A DNA stretch of 64,000 bases from Bacteroidota bacterium (lineage in GTDB: Bacteria; Bacteroidota; Bacteroidia; Chitinophagales; Chitinophagaceae). The DNA is taken from positions 1 through 64,000 of the forward strand of contig JADJJH010000002.1 in assembly GCA_016706595.1 (NCBI GenBank), given 5' to 3'. The notes under the pieces are model-generated. The model searched no databases. It was not told the origin of the DNA and was given only the letters and a program-made list of their open reading frames with translations. Positions 7,651 through 16,755 of this stretch are shown in pieces; position 1 is the first letter of the stretch; every line of letters starts with the position of its first letter. Both the position numbers and the translations under genes were made by a program.

Positions 7651-9333
7651 TTACCTCATTACTTTTAATATTTTATGCACTTTATAATTCGCATCCTTGA
7701 TCATGATATCAAGAATATAATAAGAGCCCGAATTAGATTTTAACCTGTATTCATTTCTGCCTGAATTTACAATTCCTTTTTCATGCTGATGGATTATACC
7801 GCTTACATCATATAAAGTAAACTCAATGTCAACTTCAACTTGCTTATTATTTTCAACCACTAATTTATTTCCTGCCGTAAAAATGTTGCATTCATTTACA
7901 GAAGTTAATGATTCTTCTAACGCACTTTGCTTTTCAACTAAAATTGTATCTCCCAAATTATAGAAACATAGTAATCCATTCCCATATTGATTAGTAATAC
8001 AGGGTTCAATTTCACCGCTATGCCCACAATAACTTAAGGTATACTCATCAGGTATTGGATTTAAAAAATAGCATTGCAAACCATCAGGCAAAACTTTTAT
8101 TTCAGATGGATGCTCCATATTTTGATTAATGTAAAAATCATCTTTGCTTAACGAATCCACTTCATACTGCCCACTTGATGTAAAGTAAATACGAATTTCA
8201 TGAGGATTAACTTTCTCAATTTGTTTCAATGAAATACTTCGAAATTCCTGAGTAGCATCTTGAAAATATTGTTGATATGTAATTGCACTCAGTAATTGTT
8301 TGCTGAGTTTTACATACCCCTCATGAAAAGTAAAATGGCAGCCATCCTGACTTTGTTTTGCTAAATTTGAACTCAACAAAGTTATATTGCTATGCTGCTT
8401 TGCAAAATTGTATTGCGCTTGTTGAATATTACCAATGTTCCTTATGTCGAGTTTACAACCATTTCGTATCTGGTACATATAAAGATGTTCAATGCCGTTA
8501 TAATCTGTTTGCCAATTCTCATATAAATCTTGCATTAAGTTAACGTATTCAGAAGCATCGGTGTTCAATGCCGCATCTTGCTCGCCTTGATACCAAATGA
8601 TGGCTCGAATTTTATCGGTCATATCAACTTCAGTTACCCGTTGAAGCAGTCGACCATAATTTGTGTTTACACTGAAACGATTCTCCTTATCGGGCATAAA
8701 ATAACTAAGTGGTTTACCACCAACTGCCCCGTTTAAAATACAAATTGGCATTTGCAATTCTTCAATGATTTGGGTTGCAAATGCGATTCCTAATTGTCCA
8801 ATATGTCCGTCTGTATCTCTATTGCCATCTCCACCTGCAACATACCATCTCTTTTCAAATCCCTTTTCTGAGGCTTTGCCATAGGTGCGAATAAATGGAT
8901 GTAACATGCTTTTACAAGATTCTCCATGTGCAGCCGCTTCAGCATTTGATTGTCCGTTGAAAAGATAAACATCTCCTGCACAAACACTATCCACTTTCAG
9001 TAGCAATTCCTCTTCTCCAAGCCAGAGCTCATAACTCGTATGTGCTAACTCAGCCATTAAGCTATCTGTATATTGAAAACGATAATCATTCACTATCGGT
9101 TTCGCATGTAAATATTTTTTATATACCAATTCTCCATTTCGGATTTTCTTTAGAAAAATACTATCGGCTGAAGTGGCATTTGCATAGCCTCCAGAAATTT
9201 CAACCAAAGCAAATTGAAACGGTAGTTCACGAGCATACAAAGAAAACTTTGCAGGAAATTTATCAATTAAAAGTTGTGCTTTTATACAATTCGCAAGCGA
9301 TAAAAGAATGAGCAGCAACAATTGTTTTTTCAT
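7651..9333 (-). CDS. Secreted SGNH/SASA-type carbohydrate esterase with T9SS sorting domain
   Basis: A signal peptide (MKKQLLLLILLSLANCIKAQ) starts this 560-residue protein. The catalytic core belongs to the sialate O-acetylesterase/acetylxylan esterase superfamily: block I FNGQSNAE carries the nucleophile serine (~residue 132), then GAVGGKPLSYF and WYQGEQDA (oxyanion/block III region), and block V DGCHFTFHEGY supplies the catalytic Asp/His pair. It probably removes acetyl groups from polysaccharides or glycans. The last ~85 residues, from NECNIFTAGNKLVV to KVHKILKVMR, form a type A T9SS C-terminal domain, so the enzyme is likely exported to the surface or medium by the PorSS route. No glycan-utilisation (SusCD) locus is adjacent, and the substrate is unknown. 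Confidence 0.85.
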   Translation of the reverse strand: MKKQLLLLILLSLANCIKAQLLIDKFPAKFSLYARELPFQFALVEISGGYANATSADSIFLKKIRNGELVYKKYLHAKPIVNDYRFQYTDSLMAELAHTSYELWLGEEELLLKVDSVCAGDVYLFNGQSNAEAAAHGESCKSMLHPFIRTYGKASEKGFEKRWYVAGGDGNRDTDGHIGQLGIAFATQIIEELQMPICILNGAVGGKPLSYFMPDKENRFSVNTNYGRLLQRVTEVDMTDKIRAIIWYQGEQDAALNTDASEYVNLMQDLYENWQTDYNGIEHLYMYQIRNGCKLDIRNIGNIQQAQYNFAKQHSNITLLSSNLAKQSQDGCHFTFHEGYVKLSKQLLSAITYQQYFQDATQEFRSISLKQIEKVNPHEIRIYFTSSGQYEVDSLSKDDFYINQNMEHPSEIKVLPDGLQCYFLNPIPDEYTLSYCGHSGEIEPCITNQYGNGLLCFYNLGDTILVEKQSALEESLTSVNECNIFTAGNKLVVENNKQVEVDIEFTLYDVSGIIHQHEKGIVNSGRNEYRLKSNSGSYYILDIMIKDANYKVHKILKVMR

Positions 9334-9417
9334 GGTAGTAACATATGGCTTTCGTAAACTTAATGAATAATAACTTACAAAGAATCATAAGATGTATTAT
9401 TTAAATGTAAACTTGTT

Positions 9418-9425
9418 TACTTTTG
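9418..9425 (+). promoter_or_regulatory. -7 promoter element TACTTTTG before paaB
   Basis: It matches TAnnTTTG and ends 19 bases before the paaB ATG, in the 111-base gap after the divergent esterase gene. Its position shows that paaBCD is transcribed from here and not from an upstream paaA. Confidence 0.6.
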
Positions 9426-9444
9426 TTCCCTCAATTCAAATTAT

Positions 9445-9732
9445 ATGAGTAATTCAGAATGGCCTTTATGGGAAATCTTTGTACGAAGTAAAGCAGGCCT
9501 TGATCATAAACATGTAGGTAGTTTACATGCATCCGATGCGCAAATGGCAATTGAAATGGCAAGAGATGTGTACACTCGCCGCCAAGAAGGTATCAGTATT
9601 TGGGCCGTTGAAAGCAAACATATACATGCAACTAATCCGGATGAAGCCGCTGCATTTTTCGACCCCATGAACGATAAGGTGTACCGTCACCCCACCTTTT
9701 ATGATTTACCCGACGAATTAAAACATATGTAG
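9445..9732 (+). CDS. paaB: 1,2-phenylacetyl-CoA epoxidase subunit PaaB
   Basis: At 95 residues it is the normal length. It has the family signature from the N-terminus (WPLWEIFVRSKAGLDHKHVG, SLHASDAQMAIEMARDVYTRR) to the C-terminal FDPMNDKVYRHPTFYDLPDE. PaaB is the small bridging subunit of the PaaABCE ring-epoxidase, which converts phenylacetyl-CoA to its 1,2-epoxide in aerobic phenylacetate breakdown. It is first of three co-directional genes (20-base gap to paaC). The catalytic diiron subunit gene paaA, normally immediately upstream, is absent here; the upstream neighbour is an unrelated divergent esterase. Confidence 0.95.
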   Translation: MSNSEWPLWEIFVRSKAGLDHKHVGSLHASDAQMAIEMARDVYTRRQEGISIWAVESKHIHATNPDEAAAFFDPMNDKVYRHPTFYDLPDELKHM

Positions 9733-9751
9733 TGGTTATTAAATACTAATT

Positions 9752-10510
9752 ATGAAAACACTTATCGATTATATTCTGCATTTGGCAGACAATAGTTTTA
9801 TCAATGGTCATCGTCTTAGCGAATGGTGCGGTCATGGCCCGGCGCTTGAAGTAGATATGGCGTTATCAAATATTTCGCTCGATGAATTAGGTGCGGCTCG
9901 AAGTTTTTATCAATATGCAGCAAGTATTGAAGGTAATGGTAAAACCGAAGATAGCTATCCGTCATTCAGGGATGTTCGTGAATTTAGAAATGTTTTATTA
10001 GTTGAACTACCTAATGGAAATTTTGCCGATACCATGGCTCGCTCATTTTATTTTGATGCTTTTCAATTTCATTTTTATACTGCACTGCAACAAAGTAGCG
10101 ATAAACAAATTGCTGCCATCGCTGAAAAGTCGTTGAAAGAAGTTACTTACCATTTAAAGTTTAGTAGCGAATGGGTGGTTCGTTTAGGCGACGGTACCGA
10201 TGAAAGCAAACAAAAAATGCAAACTGCTATTAACCAATTTTGGGAATACACAGGCGAATTGTTCAGTATGAGTGAAACCGAACAAGACATGCTAAAACAA
10301 GGCATAGCGATCGATGTTTCTTTATTAAAAGACGACTGGGAAAAAACGGTTGCCGATACCCTAGCCGAAGCCACTTTACGTTATCCAATGCATATCGAGG
10401 GTGGGTGGTTTCAAAGCGGTGGCAAAACCGGTATTCATACCGAGTATATGGGCTTTATTTTAGCCGAAGTACAGTATATGCAAAAAACATATCCGGGTTG
10501 CGAATGGTAA
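9752..10510 (+). CDS. paaC: 1,2-phenylacetyl-CoA epoxidase subunit PaaC
   Basis: A 252-residue ferritin-like helical protein with the PaaC pattern: LADNSFINGHRLSEWCGHGP near the N-terminus, EDMALSNI-like helix, YPSFRDVREFRNVLLVELPNG, the Y-F-D-A-F-Q-F helix, KEVTYHLKFSSEWVVRLGDGT and the C-terminal RYPMHIEGGWFQSGGKTGIHTEY... region. PaaC is the structural partner of catalytic PaaA in the epoxidase heterocomplex and lacks a full diiron site. It sits 19 bases after paaB and 19 bases before paaD, so the three are clearly one operon. Confidence 0.95.
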   Translation: MKTLIDYILHLADNSFINGHRLSEWCGHGPALEVDMALSNISLDELGAARSFYQYAASIEGNGKTEDSYPSFRDVREFRNVLLVELPNGNFADTMARSFYFDAFQFHFYTALQQSSDKQIAAIAEKSLKEVTYHLKFSSEWVVRLGDGTDESKQKMQTAINQFWEYTGELFSMSETEQDMLKQGIAIDVSLLKDDWEKTVADTLAEATLRYPMHIEGGWFQSGGKTGIHTEYMGFILAEVQYMQKTYPGCEW

Positions 10511-10529
10511 TTTCATCAACCCAATATCC

Positions 10530-11006
10530 ATGATTACAAAACAAGAAATTGCCGTTTTACTTGAACAAGTATTTGATCCTGAAGTGCCGGTATTAACTGT
10601 ACAAGATTTAGGTATAGTTCGAGATATTATAATAGTTAATGATGAAGTAGAAATTGTCATTTCGCCTACCTATAGTGGCTGTCCGGCCATGCACATGATA
10701 GCGGCTCAAATTAAAGTAGAATTGCTATCACATGGCATTGAAAAGGTAAAAGTTACTGAACAATTATCACCGGCTTGGACAACCGATTGGATGACAGAAA
10801 GCGGCAAACAAAAACTTGAATTATACGGCATAGCACCGCCACAATACAAACTCAATAAATTACCAGGCGACAAAGAGGTTGTTCCTTGTCCGCAATGCAA
10901 AAGCACAAATACACAATTGGTAAGTCAGTATGGCTCAACAGCATGCAAAGCTTTATATAAATGTAACCAATGCCTCGAGCCTTTTGATTATTTTAAGTGC
11001 CATTAA
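10530..11006 (+). CDS. paaD: PaaD: Fe-S maturation factor for phenylacetyl-CoA epoxidase
   Basis: This protein of 158 residues has an N-terminal MIP18/DUF59 domain (VFDPEVPVLTVQDLGIVRDI; SPTYSGCPAMHMI with the conserved cysteine) and a C-terminal zinc-ribbon-like tail with two CxxC pairs (CPQCKSTNT and CNQCLEPF). That architecture is specific to PaaD (also called PaaJ), which helps assemble the iron-sulfur cluster of the epoxidase reductase PaaE. PaaE itself is not in the window. The gene closes the operon, and the next gene is convergent pyrC. Confidence 0.93.
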   Translation: MITKQEIAVLLEQVFDPEVPVLTVQDLGIVRDIIIVNDEVEIVISPTYSGCPAMHMIAAQIKVELLSHGIEKVKVTEQLSPAWTTDWMTESGKQKLELYGIAPPQYKLNKLPGDKEVVPCPQCKSTNTQLVSQYGSTACKALYKCNQCLEPFDYFKCH

Positions 11007-11031
11007 ATTGTGGTGGCATTTTCATTCAGAT

Positions 11032-12380
11032 TTACCCATTCCGCTGAAAAGATAATCGCATCCCTTTCTCATCGTTCACTTGTACCCCCTTCTCAAAAAT
11101 CAAATTTCCATTCACAAAAGTGGCTTCAATAGATGCAGGAAAAGTATGTCCTTCAAATGGACTCCATCCACATTTATATAAAAGGTTTTGTTTTGAAATA
11201 GTGGTTTCTTTTTGAAGATCTACCAATACACAATCGGCAAAATAACCTTCACGTATATAGCCGCGATTTTGAATTTGAAAACAAATAGCCGGGGCATGAC
11301 AAGCCTTTTCAACCAATTTCTGTAAACTGATACGGCCTTGCTTATGTGCTTCTAATAACATCAATAAACTATGTTGCACCAAAGGCACGCCGGCAGGAGC
11401 TTCTAAGTATGGTTTTTGTTTTTCATCCCAAGTATGTGGGGCATGGTCGGTGGCTAAAATATCTAATCGATCATCGAGTAAAGCCTTCCACAATGCCTCA
11501 CGATTTTCAGGCGCTTTAATGGCAGGATTGCATTTGATCAAGTTTCCGTATTGGTTGTAGTCATCGGCTGTAAAGTACAGATGATGAACACATACTTCGG
11601 CCGTAATTCGTTTATCTTGTAAAGGAAAAAGATTGGTGAATAATGTCAATTCTTTTTCGGTACTGATATGCAAAATATGCAAACGAGTATTATGCTTTTT
11701 TGCTAATTGAATGGTACCTAACGACGATTCATAACACACTTCTGCATCACGAATAATAGGATGAAAACTTGCATGATTGATATCTACACCTTGCGATTTT
11801 AATTTCTCAAGATTCTCTTTAGCAATACTTTCTTTTTCACAATGCGTTGCAATCAACACTTCGCAATTGGCAAAAATCCTCTCGAGCGTAATAATATTAT
11901 CTACCAACATATTACCGGTACTTGAACCTAAAAATATTTTAAGTCCGCACACCTCATTTTTATGCTTATTAATTTCTAAAGCTTTTTCGGTATTCTCATT
12001 GGATACCCCTAAAAAAACGAATAATTCGCCGGAGAACAATTCGCAGCGATAGCAAATTTCTCTTCCAACCTTTCTATATCCAAAGTTGGTGGAATTACAT
12101 TGGGCATTTCCATAAAACTAGTGGTACCACCGGCAACTGCTGCTAATGATTCGGTAGCAATACTCGCTTTATGGGTTAACCCAGGTTCGCGAAAATGTAC
12201 TTGGTCGTCAATTAAACCAGGTAATAAATGCAAACCTTCACCATTTACTTCTTGAGCATTTTCTTTTAGGTTTATTTGATCATCGATGCGTTCGAAGCGA
12301 CCATTTTTTAAGTATACATCTTTAGTTGCTATACTTCCTTCATTTACGACTTGCACATTGCGCAGGATATAATTTTTCAT
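11032..12380 (-). CDS. pyrC: Dihydroorotase, frameshifted
   Basis: Two minus-strand frames together make one dihydroorotase of ~445 residues. The N-terminal piece (12380 to ~12010) has LPGLIDDQVHFREPGLTHKA with the metal-binding HFRE, then AGGTTSFMEMPN. The C-terminal piece has KIFLGSSTGNMLV, HILHISTEKE, AEVCVHHLYF, KCNPAIK and DILATDHAPHTWDEK (metal ligand Asp/His). They cyclise carbamoyl-aspartate to dihydroorotate in pyrimidine synthesis. The join is at a run of seven A (12011-12017): ANYSFF stops, while one more base would give ANYSFFLGVSNENTEKA, the start of the second piece. That is a one-base homopolymer loss, most simply an assembly error. The C-terminal open frame alone begins at a spurious ATG at 12039. 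Confidence 0.92.
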
Positions 12381-12410
12381 GTGTTTCTATTATTTATTTT
12401 CAATTGTCAC

Positions 12411-12470
12411 ATGGAATTCGGCACAGGCATCTCGTATATGTAACGAGAATTACCATGCCTCATTTCATGA
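12411..12470 (+). repeat. Dispersed element, copy 1 (ends shared with 22635-22695)
   Basis: The 13-mer ATGGAATTCGGCA and the 14-mer ATGCCTCATTTCAT stand 44 bases apart here and 47 bases apart at 22635-22695, with unrelated sequence between. Inside this copy is a hairpin, TCTCGT...ACGAGA. It sits in the divergent gap between pyrC and the barrel gene. Confidence 0.5.
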
Positions 12471-12526
12471 AATTTTCTTGCTTCAAAGGTAAAAGAATTA
12501 CTTTTAACCTTTATATAATTCATCTT

Positions 12527-14215
12527 ATGAACAAGGTAATCCTCTGTTTCTTTTTATTTTCACTTCCCTTTTATTCAAATTCTCAATCCGCATTCCTCAA
12601 TCGTCATGCCGATAATTATTATTTATTGAACTATTACGAAGTGTTGAGTGGACGACATTCAGATTCATTGCATACTGCGGTAAATCCCATAACTCAAAAA
12701 GATGCGATTGGCTATTTGGCAAATTATCTTACACAAAATGAAAGTGATTTGAATGAATCTCAGCAATGGGAAATCAATAATATTTTATCAAAAAATGGCG
12801 AATGGGTGCAAAATGGCAATGCGGCTATCGATTCGAAACGTCCGATTTTTAATACATTTTACAAAAAGCAATCGGATATGATTCATGTAGAGGGCGATGA
12901 TTTTGAATTAATCGTAAACCCCATAATTTATTATCAGCAAAGTATCGAATCGGGCAATACCGGTCAAAATCTTTTTATCAATTCAAAAGGTATTGAAGCA
13001 CGAGGAAATATTAATAAGCGACTTGGATTTTATACAAGCTTTACCGATAATCAAGAACGAGGCCCTTTGCATCATCAACAATATATACGCGACAAACAAG
13101 CTATTCCGGGAGGAACTTTTTTTAAAGATAGTAAACCCGATAAGCCGGGTATATCACAAGATTATATCGTGGCATCTGGCTATATTGATGCAGATATTAT
13201 TCTCAATAAAGTGAATCTCAGTTTCGGTCATAGCCGTTTTCAATTAGGCGATGGATATCGAAGTTTATTTTTAGATGATGTAGGTGCGAACTACCTATTT
13301 TTAAAGCTCAATACTCGTTTAGGCAAATTCAATTATCAAAATTTATTTCTCGAATTAACGCCACAAGAACCTCGCGGTGCCGATCGATTACTACCGCGTA
13401 AGTATGCCGCTATTCATCACTTAAGTGTAAACATTGGCAAGTGGTTAAATGTAGGATTATATGAGAGCGTAATATATAGTCGTAAAGATCATTTTGATTT
13501 TCAATACCTAAATCCTATCATTTTATATCGAAGTGTTGAGCAATCGAATGGAAGTCCGGACAATGCTATGTTAGGCATGAACTTTAAAATAAATACGCGT
13601 TTAAAAACCGTAGTATACGGACAAGTTTTATTAGATGAATTTAGCTTTGGTAAAATAAAAGAAGGTAATGGCTGGTGGGGTAATAAATACGGATTTCAAT
13701 TAGGGTTAAAAATGGCAGATGTATTTGGTATTAGAAATTTACTGATACAACCTGAATTAAATATCATTCGACCATTTACGTATACCTTCCGCGATTCGGT
13801 AGCCGAGTTCTCACATTATAATCAATCGCTAGCCCATCCCTATGGTGCCAATTTAATGGAATTGAGTATGCTCATAAACTATAAACCGTTTAAACGAATG
13901 TATATAAGCTGGAAAACATTTTATAATCAACAAGGCCGTGATACCGCTTCGAATGTAAGCTTTGGTGGAAATATTTTTAGTTCCTACACCAATCGAAATA
14001 GCGAAACCGGTATTTTTTTATTGAATGGATATGCTAGCGATGTTGTGTATTCGAACCTAAATTTTGCTTATGAGTTTCGAGATAATTTATTTTTAGATTT
14101 AGGCATTCGTGCACGATCCGAAATTGGGAGCCATATAGCAAATCCAACTTATAATAGTACAATGTTGTATGTAGGTTTTAGATTGAATGCGGTTCGTAGA
14201 GAGTATGATTACTAA
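12527..14215 (+). CDS. Outer-membrane beta-barrel, capsule-assembly Wzi / RemB-like
   Basis: The frame is open from 12326, but the ATG at 12527 starts a signal peptide (MNKVILCFFLFSLPFYSNSQ), giving 562 residues. After ~110 residues of helical N-terminus the protein is made of alternating aromatic/polar beta-strands, with blocks such as FQYLNPIILYRSVE, SPDNAMLGMNFK, YGQVLLDEF, GWWGNKYGFQLG and YNQSLAHPYGANLMEL. These are shared with the Wzi capsule-assembly family and with Bacteroidota proteins annotated as gliding-motility RemB. The role is likely a surface-polysaccharide or adhesin-related barrel; which one I cannot tell. It is divergent from pyrC and stands alone. Confidence 0.75.
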   Translation: MNKVILCFFLFSLPFYSNSQSAFLNRHADNYYLLNYYEVLSGRHSDSLHTAVNPITQKDAIGYLANYLTQNESDLNESQQWEINNILSKNGEWVQNGNAAIDSKRPIFNTFYKKQSDMIHVEGDDFELIVNPIIYYQQSIESGNTGQNLFINSKGIEARGNINKRLGFYTSFTDNQERGPLHHQQYIRDKQAIPGGTFFKDSKPDKPGISQDYIVASGYIDADIILNKVNLSFGHSRFQLGDGYRSLFLDDVGANYLFLKLNTRLGKFNYQNLFLELTPQEPRGADRLLPRKYAAIHHLSVNIGKWLNVGLYESVIYSRKDHFDFQYLNPIILYRSVEQSNGSPDNAMLGMNFKINTRLKTVVYGQVLLDEFSFGKIKEGNGWWGNKYGFQLGLKMADVFGIRNLLIQPELNIIRPFTYTFRDSVAEFSHYNQSLAHPYGANLMELSMLINYKPFKRMYISWKTFYNQQGRDTASNVSFGGNIFSSYTNRNSETGIFLLNGYASDVVYSNLNFAYEFRDNLFLDLGIRARSEIGSHIANPTYNSTMLYVGFRLNAVRREYDY

Positions 14216-14239
14216 GTTCTCTTTACAGACATCTTGGGC

Positions 14240-15100
14240 TTAATTTTTAAAAAAAGCAGCTTCACTTTTTAATTTCTCTTTTTCAATTCGGGCACTCACG
14301 AAGATACTTACTTCATACAAAATAAATAAAGGTCCGGCTACAATTAACTGACTCATCCAATCGGGCGAAGGGGTAATAATGGCAGCAACTACTAATATCA
14401 TTAAGTAGGCGTACTTACGATAGGTTTGTAAAAACTTAGGGGTTATTAGTCCAATTTTTGTAAGCACATACGAAAACACCGGAAGCTCAAATGATAAACC
14501 CGAACCTACTAAAATATCAATCATGTTTTCCATGTAATCGTCGAGGGTAGGTTTGGTTTCGAGAGTATTTAAAACACCCAACTTAAAGTTCGATAAAAAA
14601 CTAAAAGTAAAAGGAGCAAGTAAAAAATAGCCAAATGAAATTCCGCATATAAAAAAGAAACTCACAAAAAAGATGGCTCCTTTTGAGCTTTTAATTTCGT
14701 TGGTGCTAAGCGCAGGTTTAATAAACCGCCAAAGCTCCCAAATTATATACGGGAATGCAATAACAAATCCACCCATCACCGAAATGGTAATACTACTCAT
14801 AAACTGAGAACCAAAAGAGGTAACCTGCATTTTAACATCCGGAGGTAACATACAAAGTGCATCACCAATATGTATAAACCTACTAAATTCACACAAGCTT
14901 CTGTATGAAATAAAATCGGCACGCATAGGCCCAAAAATGATTGTATCAAATACCCAATCGCGATAAATAAAAACAACGATCGATATAAATATTACGGCAA
15001 GTACGGCGCGTAATATATGCCAACGTAATACCTCAAGATGGTCTACAAAACCCATCTCCTTTTGCAAGTCTGTTTGTTTATTACGTGAAATTAGTGCCAA
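14240..15100 (-). CDS. tatC: Sec-independent protein translocase TatC
   Basis: A 286-residue polytopic membrane protein with the TatC hallmarks: an N-terminal cytoplasmic motif MGFVDHLEVLRWHILRA, six predicted membrane spans, a periplasmic loop before FGSQFMSSITISVMGGFVIAFPYIIWELWRFIKPAL, and the conserved glutamate segment GLSFELPVFSYVLTKIGLIT. It forms the receptor core of the twin-arginine translocon for folded proteins. Bacteroidota TatC carries a longer first periplasmic loop (here the cysteine-containing YRSLCEFSRF...CMLPPDVK region), as seen. tatA is not adjacent. It stands about 50 bases downstream of the co-directional DUF1573 gene. Confidence 0.96.
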   Translation of the reverse strand: MALISRNKQTDLQKEMGFVDHLEVLRWHILRAVLAVIFISIVVFIYRDWVFDTIIFGPMRADFISYRSLCEFSRFIHIGDALCMLPPDVKMQVTSFGSQFMSSITISVMGGFVIAFPYIIWELWRFIKPALSTNEIKSSKGAIFFVSFFFICGISFGYFLLAPFTFSFLSNFKLGVLNTLETKPTLDDYMENMIDILVGSGLSFELPVFSYVLTKIGLITPKFLQTYRKYAYLMILVVAAIITPSPDWMSQLIVAGPLFILYEVSIFVSARIEKEKLKSEAAFFKN

Positions 15101-15152
15101 AATAATTGCTTAATGAAGTGAAGATACTATCTGTTTATAAACTGTATATAGT

Positions 15153-15659
15153 TTACTTCTTTTCAACTTCAGCTTCGAAGCCAATTGAAAAAGGTGAATT
15201 GTCGGTATTGGCTATAATCAAAGCATTCTTTGCAACATGACCAGATTTTCCGGCACTGCTAAACTCAAGTGTAATTTCACCTTCCTTGCCAGGCAATATC
15301 GGATCTTTCGGATAAAATGGTGCCGTACAACCGCACGAAGTTTGCACATTAGCAATCATTAACGGATTGGTGCCTGTATTTTTTACTACCCATGTATGAC
15401 TCACCTTATCCCCTTCTTTCATTTTTCCAAATAAAAATTTTGTTTCAGGTACCTCCATAGTTGTCTTGGGTAATTTTTTCACTTCAACATCCCTATTTAA
15501 TTGTGCTTCCTTTGGCAAGGTTTCAACGTTTTGCTTATCGTTGGCACCAAATTTATTTATCAGGGCGTTATAACTCACACCACTTAATTCGATTAATGCA
15601 ATTACAAAAACCGAAAGGGTGAGCACGGTAAGTAATATTGTTTTTAGGTTCGTATTCAT
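15153..15659 (-). CDS. DUF1573 domain protein, membrane-anchored
   Basis: A 168-residue protein with an N-terminal membrane anchor (ILLTVLTLSVFVIALIEL), a lysine-rich linker and a C-terminal DUF1573 Ig-like beta-sandwich. The domain shows the family's KFLFGKMKEGDKVSHTWVVKNTG, ANVQTSCGCTAP with the CGC cysteines, and LPGKEGEITLEF. DUF1573 proteins are periplasmic or surface proteins common in Bacteroidota with no established reaction. A -7 element lies 5 bases upstream, so the transcript is nearly leaderless. Confidence 0.85.
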   Translation of the reverse strand: MNTNLKTILLTVLTLSVFVIALIELSGVSYNALINKFGANDKQNVETLPKEAQLNRDVEVKKLPKTTMEVPETKFLFGKMKEGDKVSHTWVVKNTGTNPLMIANVQTSCGCTAPFYPKDPILPGKEGEITLEFSSAGKSGHVAKNALIIANTDNSPFSIGFEAEVEKK

Positions 15660-15664
15660 GGTCG

Positions 15665-15672
15665 CAAAAATA
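15665..15672 (-). promoter_or_regulatory. -7 promoter element TATTTTTG (DUF1573 gene)
   Basis: It matches TAnnTTTG on the minus strand, ending 5 bases before the ATG at 15659. The downstream tatC may be served by the same promoter. Confidence 0.55.
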
Positions 15673-15709
15673 ATAGAATTAATGCAGCAGAAATCGTCTT
15701 AACGAAGCT

Positions 15710-16156
15710 TTAAATTGAAGAACGTTTTTGTTTAAAAAAATCTTTCATGATTTGTGCGCATTCGCTTTCAAGTATACCGTTATGTATTTTTGTTTTCGGA
15801 TGAAAGGGCATTTGTGAACAGCATTTGCGGTAACCATTTTTTTCATCCGATGCGCCATACACTATTTCAGCAATTTTACTCCAGTATAAAGCCCCTGCGC
15901 ACATCACACACGGCTCAATGGTTACATACAAAGTAGCTTCAGGCAAGTATTTACTACCTACATTTTGAAAACCCGAAGTAAGGGCAAGTATTTCGGCATG
16001 GGCCGTTGCATCGTTTAAAAGCTGAACTTGGTTATAGCCTTTGGCAATAATTTTATCTTGCATTACAATAATTGCACCAACAGGCACTTCATCGGCTTGA
16101 GCGGCTTTTTCGGCTTCTTGTAAAGCCAGTCTCATATAGTGTTCGTGTGATAACAT
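15710..16156 (-). CDS. tadA: tRNA-specific adenosine deaminase
   Basis: This is a 148-residue cytidine/deoxycytidylate deaminase-fold enzyme. The zinc site is complete: TAHAEILAL (His and catalytic Glu) and IEPCVMCAGAL (PCxxC). The N-terminal MRLALQEAEKAAQADEVPVGAIIV and C-terminal GYRKCCSQMPFHP fit TadA, which converts A34 to inosine in tRNA-Arg(ACG). It ends 50 bases before the DUF1573 start and lies 7 bases after the small membrane protein gene, so it is probably cotranscribed with the latter. Confidence 0.93.
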   Translation of the reverse strand: MLSHEHYMRLALQEAEKAAQADEVPVGAIIVMQDKIIAKGYNQVQLLNDATAHAEILALTSGFQNVGSKYLPEATLYVTIEPCVMCAGALYWSKIAEIVYGASDEKNGYRKCCSQMPFHPKTKIHNGILESECAQIMKDFFKQKRSSI

Positions 16157-16163
16157 CCCTTAA

Positions 16164-16568
16164 TTATTGAATGGTTATCTCGGCTTTACCAACGCCCAAT
16201 AATGGTTTTTTAAGATTTACAACTTCAAGGGTATACGATGTGCCATCATAGTTAAAGGTCATTTTATCGTGTTCGCTGATTATGCGTTCGTCTAAAATTT
16301 TATCATCCCGTTTCACTGTTATATCTACTTTTTTTCGGCTGATATCGCCAATAAATACAATTATACTGCCGTCGGTACCTTCAATAATCTTTTGTGAATT
16401 GGCCTCCATCACACTTTCAATACCACCTTCTGGAATATTCAGATGATGGGTTCTTTCGGTTTTTGCACCACTACTTGTCGTATTATTCTTTTCTTTTTTA
16501 TTAAAGAAGAACATCGTAATACCTATAATAACAGCCACTGCTAATACACCTATAATAATTTTGCGCAT
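16164..16568 (-). CDS. Hypothetical single-pass membrane protein, 134 aa
   Basis: One N-terminal membrane helix (IIIGVLAVAVIIGITMFFF) is followed by a Lys/Asn/Ser linker and a ~90-residue domain of alternating beta-strands (GSIIVFIGDISRKKVDITVKRD, TFNYDGTSYTLEVVNL, GKAEITI). The topology suggests a periplasmic beta-domain anchored in the inner membrane. I recognise no family or catalytic residues. It runs into tadA with a 7-base gap, suggesting an operon without an obvious functional link. Confidence 0.65.
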   Translation of the reverse strand: MRKIIIGVLAVAVIIGITMFFFNKKEKNNTTSSGAKTERTHHLNIPEGGIESVMEANSQKIIEGTDGSIIVFIGDISRKKVDITVKRDDKILDERIISEHDKMTFNYDGTSYTLEVVNLKKPLLGVGKAEITIQ

Positions 16569-16755
16569 GTTCTATATTTTTAATTTACGATAGCTTTGCA
16601 TTCCCTTGAAAGCGATTCGCACTGAATCTCAAAACTAAGCATGTAAAGGTTAAAAGAATTAGAATTTTTTTGCCCCCCACTCGGTTTTTGTGCATTTCAA
16701 ATTTACGTTGGGGGACCCTTTCACGATGCGTTCGTAAAAGCCTATTGTTTCAGAA

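Noticed and set aside
12009..12039. Programmed ribosomal frameshift in pyrC
   Set aside because: No known frameshift signal in this family; many neighbouring genes show the same one-base defect, so an indel error is simpler.
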